Part shown: piece after piece, positions 1 through 9,571 of the stretch
Layout: the number at the start of each line of letters is the position of its first letter
Numbering within the stretch: position 1 is the first letter of the stretch
Source of the DNA: Hypsibius dujardini
Taxonomy: Eukaryota > Tardigrada > Eutardigrada > Parachela > Hypsibiidae
Assembly (NCBI GenBank): GCA_001579985.1
Contig: LRSR01010490.1
Coordinates: 7,562 to 61,269 of the forward strand
Length of the DNA: 53,708 nucleotides
Direction of reading: 5' to 3'
Notes under the pieces: generated by a model
Database searches by the model: none
Seen by the model: the letters and a program-made list of their open reading frames with translations, nothing else
Told to the model about the DNA's origin: nothing
Position numbers and translations under genes: made by a program

Positions 1-34
1 GCTCGGTCGGTCCAACAGTCAGTTCGCCACCGCT
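1..34. mobile_element. 3' end of hAT-like MITE next to A1
   Basis: The first bases end in the same terminal motif (CGCCACCGCT) that closes the elements at 33363-33650 and 50353-50560, at the same place just downstream of exon e11. The rest lies off the window. Because A1, A3 and A4 share the site, the insertion predates the class A duplications. Confidence 0.5.
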
Positions 35-59
35 TCGGATTGCAAAGAATTTAGCTTAC

Positions 60-3000
60 TTCCATCTCTCCATTCGTGGCATTCATTCTGTATAAATCCA
101 CATCACATACTCGCATTCCTGAATTTAGTAACAGAAATGTTCATGTTCATAAAAGAATTAGAGCTTGATGAATCTGCTGTTCAGGTAGTTGACCATCAGA
201 TTATGGGCTGTACCTTTCGGTCCGATGAAAACTGATCGCGAATCGAGTTCGAAGGTTCGATTCAAAAAGTGTTTACGAAAGTCCGTGCCAGTCATAACTT
301 CCAATTGCCTCGATGAAAACTGAGATAAAACCTGCAGAAAATCGATTTCTGTGACAGATAGTTCAAGGCTTCAGAGCTTTAAATTCCTATCGTGGTTTCA
401 ATCACTCATCGGATGTATTTTCTTGAATGCTTTTTACATGCGAATCTTCACCTCGGTAACACTGCTCATCACTTCGGTCGCAGAAACCGTTACATCGTTG
501 ATCTGTCAAGTGAGAAAGCACAAATTATTACATTTGAGTTTCAAAAACAGCAAATAAGCTGAATAATCTTCTTTTCATTCGTAAGGTTATTCAAAGTTCG
601 ATTATTTGCAGCGATTATCTCGCTAATCTCCTTGGTTTTGCACGCCAATACAACGGTGATACGAGGACACGCCCCCTGGCTTACCTGAGGCTGTGTCTCC
701 TTCGCTAATCTCAACTGACATGAACCACTCACAAGACAGATGCACACAATTAGCGAGCAGATAACCGAGAAAAGCAGCTCCTTGGCTGCTTTTTTCGCTT
801 ATCTTCAAAACCAGGGAGATTAGCGAGTTTGAATTAGAGAGATAATCGCTGCAAATAATCGAACTTTGAATACCCTTAGTGTTAGAGGGATGTGTGGCTT
901 GCTGCTTGGAGATGTACGGTTTGCGGAAATAAAAATGGCAAGGAGGAATATTAGGTTAACTTATTTATAAATTCTAAAAAAATTCTTCGGAGTTTGATGT
1001 GGCCGATAAACCGAATAAAGTTCACAATTCCAACAAGAGTCTTCTAAGCAGACAAAAAGAAGCAAGAAACCTTGATCGCGCAATTTAAGCTCAATTAATA
1101 TTCAATTTAAGAACAGCCACTTACAGAATCGGCCACTGTCAGCGTGCGATTGTAAACAAGCTGTGACTGGTTGCGAATCTCATTCATTAACGCGGTAATC
1201 ACGTTCCATCGAGGAATTGGATTGCTGACGGTTATGAGGCTTTGAAAAGCGGTGAACGCTTGCTGGAAAAATAAAATCAATTGGTTCGATTTCAACATAT
1301 CGTGCACGAATTTGGCTGTTGTCGTCTTCTCACGCGTACTTCGTCTGACGTGACATTGAACCGCCACTGCAGTGCTCCTTCCGAAGGGACAGCGGGTGAG
1401 CGTGGTGCAATGAAGATCTAAGGATGCACGTGTGCGGTTGATATTACGTCGAACGTGTAACCCAACAAAGTTCTATTTTTTTTCTATGTGATTGAGGCAG
1501 TCTGGCACTAACATAATCTCCGCTGGTCATGTGCAACCTGTCTGCTGTGATCTGTAAAAAAATTCATTTGAATGTTATAGCGAGTTCCGCCATAAATTTC
1601 GGGATAAATAATTAAATAGATAACAGTAATAATTGTATTAAACATTAATTTTTTATTTTTGAAACTTAAAATGACCTTCATAATTTTTAATCATTTTAGT
1701 AATATTAATATTAATTTTGTTTTGTAATGCTTAACAATAACAGTAATTTCAACAACGATTTAAATTTAAAATTTAACTTTATTAATTTTAATAATTTTAA
1801 CATAATAGTAATTTTATTTGTATTTGGAGAGTCCTATTCATACCATGACATCTCGTAATCTGCGTGTTGTTGCCACGAGCAGCAAAATAACTGGAAGGCC
1901 AACGAATTATGTTAATCGGCTGCGATAAATTTATCATAAGCCAAAATTACCTCGACTTTGGTTTCCCGCTGTTTGTAGCACATTTTCAAAACTTTCGTTG
2001 TTTGCGGTTTGGGCACCAAAATACAAGACGTTCAAGTTGTCAATCTGGGAGCTCTTTCTCAGGGCATTAATGAAGCCACCGCACGTTGTAATATAAAAGA
2101 GCGCGTTATCCGCTCGGTTTGGATTCACGTCTTCGCATAGCAAACTAACGGTCGACCATGAATATCGCTGAAATAAAGCCAGCGTCGCTCGTACCAGACT
2201 TAATTGGTCGGACGATGGAAAGGTCACAACCGTGGGGAATCGCTGAGTGTTTGTCAGGGACAAATCTATCGCTATGCTGAAATTGACCGTTTTATGTTTT
2301 TGCAAGATAAAAAGTCTACAGAGTTTGTGCTGCTGTTACTCACACTGCCATCAAGGGAACATCCCATTCTGTGAATGAAAAGAGAGACAATTATTCAACT
2401 CATGCCACTAAGAGAAACATTTTTGGATTTAATGTTAACCCTTTTCGATTTACCTCTTGCAAAATCGCCTAAAGCGATGATTTCGAGACTGCATCCTAAA
2501 TTTGAAATAATTCACGGGGTCATACTCACACGCCAGTAAGGTAAGGAGTAAACGAGATGGCGCAAACAAAACATTAGTCGATTAATCCGTTTTCTTATTC
2601 AGCTAAACTTAAGTGACGAATAATACAATACAATAATTAGTCATTGAAAGTTTAGTTCAGTTTCGATATAGTTGTTTTCGTTTAGTTTTCCCATCTCTCG
2701 ATATGATCAATGCTCGAATTAGAAAATGTATTTCAAAATATATTTGGAAGATGTTGTTGAGGTGTCTGGGAGCAGTTCCTCGCGACCTTTGAAGCATCAC
2801 AATCCACAAGGTTAATTGCTAGAGGATCCGAATCCCATGCAAGTTCAAATACTTCTGCTTCGAAATGATGTTTAGGTTCAGCCAACAACTTTCACAGCCT
2901 ACCTGAAGTTATGAGAACTGTAAGGTCCTGTGGATTATCGCGTATCAGCTGGTCCACCTCCATGGCCAATATCGGCATCAATGCAGCGGCCTCAGGACAT

Positions 3001-3257
3001 GAGTAGTTACCGGGTTTATAGACAGATAATCGCCTGACTTGGCTCAAAGTGCTCGGGAACGTCCGCAATGCCCGAGCCAAGGCCACGTCGTATGCTGGAC
3101 TCTGTGCGAAGTAGCCGTAGCCGGGGTTGTCCCCAATGATGATCGATATAATAGACACACCTCGACGGTCATACCCGACGATGCCGGAAATAGCCAGGTG
3201 TAGACAGACCACGCAGTTCAAGAGCCTGTACATTACACAAGAAGCGCCATATTTCAT
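60..3257 (-). CDS. ANF-receptor-type single-pass receptor, class A copy 1 (A1; 3' part off window)
   Basis: Ligand-binding ectodomain of an ANF/guanylyl-cyclase-type receptor. Exons (+ coordinates, read right to left): e1 2903-3257, e2 2454-2495, e3 2344-2368, e4 1951-2276, e5 1844-1890, e6 1513-1551, e7 1340-1417, e8 1125-1262, e9 452-502, e10 214-331, e11 60-118. All have GT-AG borders and consistent phases, giving 426 codons without a stop. The start is the ATG at 3257, followed by a hydrophobic signal peptide (residues about 8-28). Family landmarks: Cys in NYSCPEAAALMP, GCSLEIIALGDFAR, EWDVPLMAV, RYSWSTVSLLCED, VILLLVATTRRLRDVM, MTSGDY-IFIAPRSP, AFQSLITVSNP, FIGPKGMRVCDVDLYRMN. Exons e12-e14 lie beyond the left edge. 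No lesion seen; one MITE sits in intron e8-e9. The ligand is unknown; the natriuretic-like binding role is inferred from the fold only. Confidence 0.88.
585..875. mobile_element. MITE with 37-bp near-perfect TIRs in an A1 intron (PIF/Harbinger-like?)
   Basis: The ends read GGTTATTCAAAGTTCGATTA and, reversed, GGGTATTCAAAGTTCGATTA, and the match continues to about 37 bp with one mismatch. The flanks are TAA on the left and TTA on the right, compatible with a TWA target duplication. A4 has an uninterrupted site near 51110. Length 291 bp, no ORF. Confidence 0.75.
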
Positions 3258-3436
3258 ATTGGAACCTATAGCCGAATAGGAACTGAATTCCTAATTTTAG
3301 CAAAGATCTTGCGTCGTGTGTTAATGTGTCGGCGCGCTTAAATCGTTTCAGAAACAGTTGATCTGCAAGTAAAGTGTTGCAAAGACGGCATCATAAAGCG
3401 TACTTTATCTCAAATTGAGTATTAGGGCGCCTTACA

Positions 3437-3469
3437 TGTGATCACATGATTGACATGATTAGATTGTTG
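3437..3469 (-). promoter_or_regulatory. Conserved block upstream of class A start codons
   Basis: A block containing the palindrome TGTGATCACA followed by TGATTGACATGATT lies about 180 bp upstream of the A1 ATG. It recurs at about 25590 (A2) and 36502 (A3) at a similar distance. This is a candidate cis element, but the copies are recent duplicates, so conservation alone is weak evidence. Confidence 0.3.
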
Positions 3470-3559
3470 TGGATGAGCATGCAGTCTTTGGTACATGTGC
3501 TCGCATCTGGCTGACATGCCTTCTCCGAATCGTGGTTTTACACTTTCCGCTTTTCAGTG

Positions 3560-4045
3560 CAGTGGCGGATTGACATACTGAGTCATCCGATGCGCCCCCC
3601 CGCACTCCCGAGCTAAGGGATAAGAATAGTTAGACTTTTTACCTTTTACCTTTTCCTGTCTTGAAGCTTGCTCCCCCCCGCTCCCATCCCGCCCCTTTCT
3701 GTTTTACGAGTGCTGACCGGGGTCCCTAGTAAAACTAAGAAATTTCATAGATTTGGACAGCCCATCTGTTCATCTCAGCCTTTAAGTGTGAACCCTTACG
3801 TTTGGACATCGGTCAAGCAGATAGTGTGACCAAAATCCCAGAGGGTGAAGACAAATGGGGCAAACGAGTTTTTTTGCTGAGTATTTATACGGATGGTGTC
3901 CAATAATCGAGGCTACAATTTTTTTGTGAGAAGAAAATATGGAGGATTTTGAGAGAAATTGATCTTCACTTTATCGAGTTAGGGCACAACGAAGGGCGTT
4001 GAAGAATTGAAAACGGGGGACAAACAGGGTGGGGAAATTGTAGTA
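3560..4045. mobile_element. Decayed hAT-like MITE upstream of A1
   Basis: It begins with the family terminus CAGTGGCGGATTGAC and runs through a C-rich stretch, matching the elements at 25714-26322 (A2) and 36626-37370 (A3). The right terminus is missing, deleted near 4040 relative to A3. The same position in three A copies means one insertion before duplication. Confidence 0.6.
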
Positions 4046-4083
4046 AATCGTAAGCACATCCCGTACTTTCTCACAATAAAAAG

Positions 4084-4329
4084 TGTTGGACACGCCCAAC
4101 AAGTCCCCATATCCAATCATGATAGTTCTTTAACTCACGAGTATCATACTTAGTTTGTAACTCTGTCCACTCTATTAACCCTATTCTGATGTATGTGCCA
4201 TTTACCTTCATTTCTATAGTTAAAACTTTACTANCTTCTTTCCTTTCTTCCAGTTTATTTCTCTAACGGTCTTTACTATCAGTCTAATAAACTTGTTAAC
4301 TATCCAACTGACGGTTGGTAGACCTAACA
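4084..4329. mobile_element. Solo-LTR-like insertion, copy 1
   Basis: Begins TGTTGG and ends CTAACA, flanked by the 4-bp direct repeat AAAG on both sides. It carries an internal AATAAA. The A3 flank (about 37500) has the uninterrupted site ATAAAAACGTGACAT, so this insertion came after the A1/A3 duplication. Related copies are at 7838-8144 and 42645-42964. TG...CA ends plus a 4-bp duplication suit an LTR; no internal retroelement genes are present. The ambiguous base at 4234 lies inside. Confidence 0.65.
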
Positions 4330-4620
4330 AAAGGTCACATCAAAGTGGGAAACCAAATTTCAAGTGAGGCTTGTTGACGAATGTCAGCCAAGCATGAACA
4401 CTGATTCCTGGACTCCTGGGCCATCACAAATTTGGCAGAAGCGATGCAGATGTTCAAATAATTCTGCCAGCTACATCAAGATGGTTAATTGAGCGAGCAG
4501 CCTCTGTTGACCATCAAGTCGTTTAGACAAGCGAGGAGAACTAGTTCCTGAAGGAAAACAAGTTTTGTCTCACTACAATTACTCATAGGCTGATTATAGT
4601 CTATTTCACAATCAAAATTT

Positions 4621-4770
4621 CTAAATGTCCTCGTTACATGGAATTGGGCGGAATAATATCTTGTTCCAAGAGTCCTGAGCAATTTCACAAAAAGCTGGCA
4701 TTGTAGGGCCCCAGTCACTGTTGGCAGCGCGCCAAACTTGTCCGGTCGCCGGATAATGGCTGCGGCATTG
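4621..4770 (-). other. Conserved unrecognised coding-like segment X1
   Basis: A minus-strand frame containing CRSHYPATGQVWRA, then FCEIAQDSWNKI and IPCNED, ending in a stop at 4621. A homologous segment with about 12 substitutions is at 37797-37946. I do not recognise a domain. A second overlapping frame (4485-4718) is also open in both copies, so the coding frame is uncertain. It lies between Z1 and A1 and may be an exon of the zinc-finger gene or a lost neighbour. Confidence 0.3.
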
Positions 4771-5291
4771 CCGAAGCATGATCAGTCTATCGCAAACGTA
4801 ATGATAACTTGCTTGTTGTCGCAAACTCGTGGCTCTCAATCAATCGAGCTCAAAATTTGCACAGAAATTGATAGTCGTTCAAACACACTGTTTTATGATG
4901 CTGACAGAAGAACGCGTTTTTTGGGATCGGATTGTCAGGAGAAATTTTAAAAGTACCGCAAACAATGGAAACCCATTTTCACCATTAAAACAGCAACTTG
5001 GAAAGAGCTCAGTTTGGAAGTTGCTGTTTTTGCGGTGATAAGAAGCTGCCATTGTTTCCGGCATTTGGATATTTTCCCCCGACAAACCAGATACCGGAAA
5101 ACGACTTGCCCTTTTGCAAAAATCTTCGCACTCGTCAGTCATACCAGTGTGGGCCCCTTGTTTGTAGTGGACCAACGTGCTCGAAGTATTAAGGATGGGA
5201 ACATAGTTCGCTCTCTGCAACGAAAACTTAGTCGTCCAACGGGAATTTATACGTTGCTTATGTGAAGCTTCTCTTACCGCTTAGTAAGTTA

Positions 5292-5436
5292 CTGTCTTTT
5301 CGCGTTAGACAGGGACAGCGTAGGAGCTGTGGAACGTTTAATCGGCCACGTGGCGCGTGTGCTGTGTGTACGGTGCACACAACCGTGCACACGTTCCACT
5401 CCAGTACGACTGTCCCTGTCTAACGCGAAAATGCAG
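5292..5436. mobile_element. TA-flanked MITE (Tc1/mariner-like) with 27-bp TIRs
   Basis: The ends are CTGTCTTTTCGCGTTAGACA and, reversed, CTGCATTTTCGCGTTAGACA, extending to 27 bp with two mismatches. TA dinucleotides flank both ends. Z4 (about 38450) has the uninterrupted GAGTTACTCTTAG site. 145 bp; the centre is a near-palindromic GTGCACAC-rich stretch. Confidence 0.8.
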
Positions 5437-5689
5437 TACTCTTAGTTCCGAAGTCGCTCAAAACCTGTGATTGCAAATCCCACATCACGACTGGGAGTAG
5501 GTGCATCCCGAGTGGGCACAGCCCTGTAGCTTAGCTGCTAGTTCAGCTTCTGCCAACCATGAAAATTGTGGTGTAGTCTTGGCACAAAACGAAACTTTCT
5601 TATGCATTAGCAGTCGGCATTAGTAGGAGGTAGGTCCAGAACTGCTGGGTGACTCGTACATTGGCGCTGCATTTACGAGAATTAATTCA

Positions 5690-5812
5690 CTTAGTCTGTC
5701 TGTCTGCCCACCTATCTATGTATTTGGTTCTTTCTGCCTGTCTGCTTGTCTGTTACTCAGTCTCTCTGTCTGTTAACTGGCCTGTCTGCCCGCGTGTCTG
5801 TCTTAAGGCCTC
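5690..5812 (+). repeat. Degenerate (TCTG)n microsatellite, Z1
   Basis: Imperfect CTGT/CTGC tetranucleotide repeats in the intron next to ZF-b. The same tract occupies the same position in Z2, Z3 and Z4. Confidence 0.8.
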
Positions 5813-6512
5813 CTCTCTATCTCGACTCCGAAGCAGCTATAACTTTTAACCCACGTTTTTACAGTTTCGCCTGCCTCCCGCCCCAAACAACTGTCATTGA
5901 GGGCTCGTACCTATGACATGTCTGGTCAATACTTGTTTCTTTAGTTGACGAAAACGTGGGGTGGTATAGTTGCAGTCCGTCCACGAGCACTTTAACGATC
6001 TGTCGTCTTACAGTCCGATTTACAAGTCGCGCACATTCAGTTTGCAACTTTCATCACATAAATGTACCTGTATGCTTTGGCATGTGGATCCGCAGAAACC
6101 TCTATCCGGTAGATTTCATAGGAGCAATTAGGTGCTTAACAAGCATAGGACACCGGAAACAAGCCAATAAAACCCGGCAGTGACAAATTTAGGGAGCCGC
6201 CGAAAATCAGTCATGCTTATCGGAATGGATTTTAAGGTGTTTCATGAAGTGACTTGTTGTTCCGGCATGATAGGAGCATCCCTTCAAGCTACAGGCGTGG
6301 GGCTTCTTTCCTGAATTTCGATTACTATGAAACTACCGGCTCCAAAGGTTAACTGCGCCTAATATGATGCGTTAGTGAGGTTTCACGTTTTACCTGATTG
6401 GTTTTTCTGTGAGTTCTCATGTGGGCTCTCGGATGGGACCTGAATGTGCATTTCTCACGTGAACCCTCTGACGGAACCTGAACGCGCATTCAGGGTAATC
6501 GCAAGCAAACCT

Positions 6513-7157
6513 TCAAAGAAATAGCAAATTGACATTTACTAAGATAATGATACAACAAAGCGAACACCGTTTGTCTACATGAGAGAACTGCTGGGTAATT
6601 TGTACTAACAGCCACGTGAGGATGTGCCAGTTGGCGGCTAGCTTCGAGTGGGCGGTTCGGTGGTGCAGCGGGAAGGTCACCGCCCAGATGCGGCTCACCG
6701 TCACGAGGACATGGCTGTAGCGGACCCCGCTGCAGAGATTTTGTTTCACGAATGTGAAGGCCCCAGTTGAATTCTGGATGGAATTAGCTCTAGGTCTCAT
6801 TCTATATGCGCTGGTCTCCACTGTACGGAAATAGGTACGAACAAGCATTAAAGGTCTGCAAAATGAATGATTGGAATTTGCCGAATTTTTCGTAACGTTT
6901 AATGCCACCATTCTGGTCCAGAATATTGCCTGTTCGTAGGCGGTGACCTTAATTTTGTACAGTGTAATGGCTGTTGCACGGAAAAGTCCCGCTAAAGTCA
7001 TAACATCACTTAACACAGCTACAGTCAGCCCCAAGAAGAACTTTGCTTGCACAACACAGGCTGTTTGCGCATAGAGAGAGATGAGGTGCGACAGGTGTAG
7101 CAATAAAATATCTTCGATATCAAGAGACGCAAGTAATTGAACCAAGTGGCCCACCAA
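6513..7157 (-). pseudogene. Rhodopsin-like GPCR fragment (TM3-ICL2-TM4)
   Basis: Within a 214-codon open frame, residues 143-187 (6597-6731) read VRYSHVLVTVSRIWAVTF then PLHHRTAHSK and WHILTWLLVQI. This matches the end of TM3, the second intracellular loop and TM4 of class A GPCRs, with VSR in place of the usual DRY and the WAVTFP-type loop. The upstream part of the frame does not look like TM1-TM2, and no other transmembrane exon was found nearby, so this is probably one exon or a relic. Sequence matching the end of this frame also follows Z4 (about 39640-39715), but the GPCR part is missing there. Confidence 0.55.
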
Positions 7158-7837
7158 AAATTGGCTTATCTCGCGATCTCAAAAAACAAATAGCAATTTA
7201 CCTGTGTATAGGACTGCTACCACTGATGACTTAACCGCAGGGAAACTGCGCAAAGTAGCCGAATTCGAAATCTTATCAGTTGTTTTTGCAGCTTTTCATG
7301 ACTGTGCTTTTTTCTGCCGTTGCAATTGATTGGCTTGATTTAGTAAAAGTTGTTCGTCAATTGTCCTGATTGGTTGTCAGAAACGGTGCAATTTAGGGCG
7401 GAGTTTTCGGTTTGTCTGAAAAGCAAAAGTCACGTGAGCAGAGTTCTTCTTGGGGCTGACTGTACTAATATCTCCGGATACGGATGCACGACCAATACCT
7501 AACGGAAGTTGTCCTGAGAATTTTCACTCAGAAATGGTTTGAGCGATTTTGCTAACCTAACTGATTTTCAAGGTTGGGGTCTTGCTTGAAAATTAGAGAT
7601 TAAGATTCGGTTATTTGCTACTTGACTAATGTCCGGCAGAAATTGCCCAAGTTAACCAGTTTCCATCGTGAGCATCAGGAAGTTTCCGACCTTGCCAGTC
7701 GCTTCTAAGATGCTTCAGGTATTTATTCTTAGCTCTTCAAAATATCAGATTTAGGGAACTAAATCGTCGACAAGCTTCACTTGTATTTAATTCTTAGTCA
7801 TACGGTACGTAGTGTCTGCTTAAGGCAAGCTTATCAA

Positions 7838-8144
7838 TGTTGGACCACGCCCGACAAGTCAATGTATCCAATAATTACAGCTGTTGACCATACTAGTGTC
7901 TTTCTTAGTTCGTAACACCATCTTCTTCATAAGCCCTATTCCGCTGTAACAGCTAATTACGTGTACGCAGTTCAACAACGTAAACCATTTACGTTTGCTT
8001 CTATAGTTAGCACTTAACTATATAATCCTGTGTTACACAACTTTTACTTTCCTTTTTCTTTCCTTCACTCTTCTTCTCTACCTTTTCCTACATTCAGTCT
8101 AATAAACTTGCTAACTATCCAACGGCTTGTTGGTAGATTTAATA
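7838..8144. mobile_element. Solo-LTR-like insertion, copy 2
   Basis: Starts TGTTGGACCACGCCCGACAA and ends TTGGTAGATTTAATA. It shares TCTAATAAACTTG and the body with copies at 4084 and 42645. The 3' end has drifted from CTAACA to TTAATA and I see no clear target duplication, so it is older. Confidence 0.55.
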
Positions 8145-9167
8145 TTAAGAACAATTTTTCTGATTTTTCAGTTTGTAAATAAATTGGTAAATTGATTTGT
8201 GAATAACACGAATTCTCATGTTGGGCGAGTTCAATTTTCGGAGTGTCTAATAGCGCGACCACCAGCCTTTATTCTGTGGAACATTTTTCATAGCTCCCTA
8301 TATTTTTACAACAGTAATCCAATCAGCAGCCACGCCCATGACGAGGTGTAATAGAATCCCTTCAACATCATCAGCGCTAACTAAGCTGAATATTATTGGT
8401 ATAGATCTAGGTAACGCACCACTAGCCGCCATAAGCACAATCATTTCTGTTGCGTTTTTTAACGGTTGTATGTCGGTGATTCTGTCGCAATTGGAGTGCT
8501 ACACATGTCGCAGACGTTGATAACTCCATTTCCAGAACCGGGACTACTGCTTAATTTACTGGTTTCTAAGTACGCGTTTCCGCTTGGACTGGAACAAGCC
8601 TAATTTTTGAGTGTGAAGACGGACCTTCCAACTATGAAACAAAAAAATCTCAGGACTTATGGCTGACCAATTTCTCGACAACTCCTGTTAGCTAGTAGTG
8701 GTAAACGATTCTCCTCAACTGTTTTCGATACGAGAATACTCCATATTCCAATGTCAATCGTCTATAGTCACCTCGGATGCGCCCAAAGAGCTTGTTAATT
8801 GAAAAATTCTCTGATTAAATGGCAAAGTCAGTTAAACTCCAAGTGATTGAAGTCAGTTAAACTTTTCCTGCTTAAGCTAACAAGTAGGTTCTTTCAGCCA
8901 TCTTGTTCGACCTTGAGTAACAAATCCATCTTCACTCCGATTCTCTCATTCATCCAGTCATCAGTCATCAAGATCATCCTGTCACCTGCCAGGCTTGGGA
9001 ACGCTTCTCCAAGATCCCTGTGACTGGTGCAGGTTTGCCATATTCATTATCAAGTCAGTAACTGTTAGTAGATTTCTCCCTTTGGATTATTCCACTTCAA
9101 CCGCTCACCCAGCCAGCCATCGCAGCAGTCCGTGTCCATTGCCAAAAAACCCACTCGAAATTAGTGA

Positions 9168-9255
9168 ACCACGCCCCTTTTCCAGAACGACTTTAAGCTT
9201 CATTTTAACAATGTTAGAAAGACCGCCGAAATCGGTGTTCTTTTTGGGGCGTGGT
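9168..9255. repeat. Short inverted repeat ACCACGCCCC/GGGGCGTGGT
   Basis: 10-bp arms at 9168-9177 and 9246-9255 enclose 68 bp. The right arm and flank recur upstream of the LTR at 42604, where the left part is replaced by a class A receptor fragment. Possibly a tiny MITE. Confidence 0.4.
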
Positions 9256-9571
9256 CTGACAAGAATGGCCTAACATTCAGTGTGGACAATGTGACATATT
9301 TTTGGTCTGCCGTTTGACACGGACCATGAACTTGGCATTACTCTCGTTTCCCTTATTTTTTATGGTTCACTACGGTAGAACCAAAAAAGTCAGCTAGAAC
9401 AAAAATAAAATTGCAAAGCTGTTTGTAAGTAGATTATCAACATGCGTAAGGTCCTTGAAGTTTGAAACCCGTCGAATGCTTGACACGCGTCACATTAGGT
9501 GCATTTTCGTCTGACATGGTGAAGGTGGAACTAGAAGACAAGAGGGAATTCGTTGACACCTCCCAGTGGGA

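Larger units (their letters stand above)
5120..6312 (-). pseudogene. C2H2 zinc-finger gene fragment, copy Z1
   Basis: Four finger modules recur in this order in the Z copies. ZF-a (6225-6308) reads KPHACSLKGCSYHAG and ends HLKIH: C-x4-C-x12-H-x3-H, intact. ZF-b (5911-6003) reads LKCSWTDCNYTT with LTRH, but the first His is Gln; it ends at a GT donor. ZF-c (about 5470-5590) keeps AELAAKLQGCAHSGCTYS, then a stop. ZF-d (about 5193-5220) keeps only CSHP before a stop. C2H2 proteins normally bind DNA in the nucleus. The stop codons and a transposon between ZF-c and ZF-d mark this copy as broken. A 62-codon open frame over ZF-b is an out-of-frame shadow. Confidence 0.65.
7158..9559. other. Intergenic stretch between GPCR fragment and B1
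   Basis: No gene recognised. It holds a solo-LTR-like copy (7838-8144), a short inverted repeat (9168-9255) and an inverted pair of about 26 bp sharing TTCTTCTTGGGGCTGACTGT (about 7020-7046 and 7438-7464). I found no kinase-homology or cyclase exon downstream of B1 here. Confidence 0.5.

Noticed and set aside
5014-5265. Plus-strand frames at 5.0-5.3 kb
   Set aside because: Antisense shadows of decayed zinc-finger sequence.
5859-6047. A 62-codon minus-strand frame starting MQTECAR, conserved in Z1, Z3 and Z4
   Set aside because: The adjacent frame encodes the ZF-b finger (LKCS..DC.YT) and runs to a GT donor; the 62-codon frame is its shadow.
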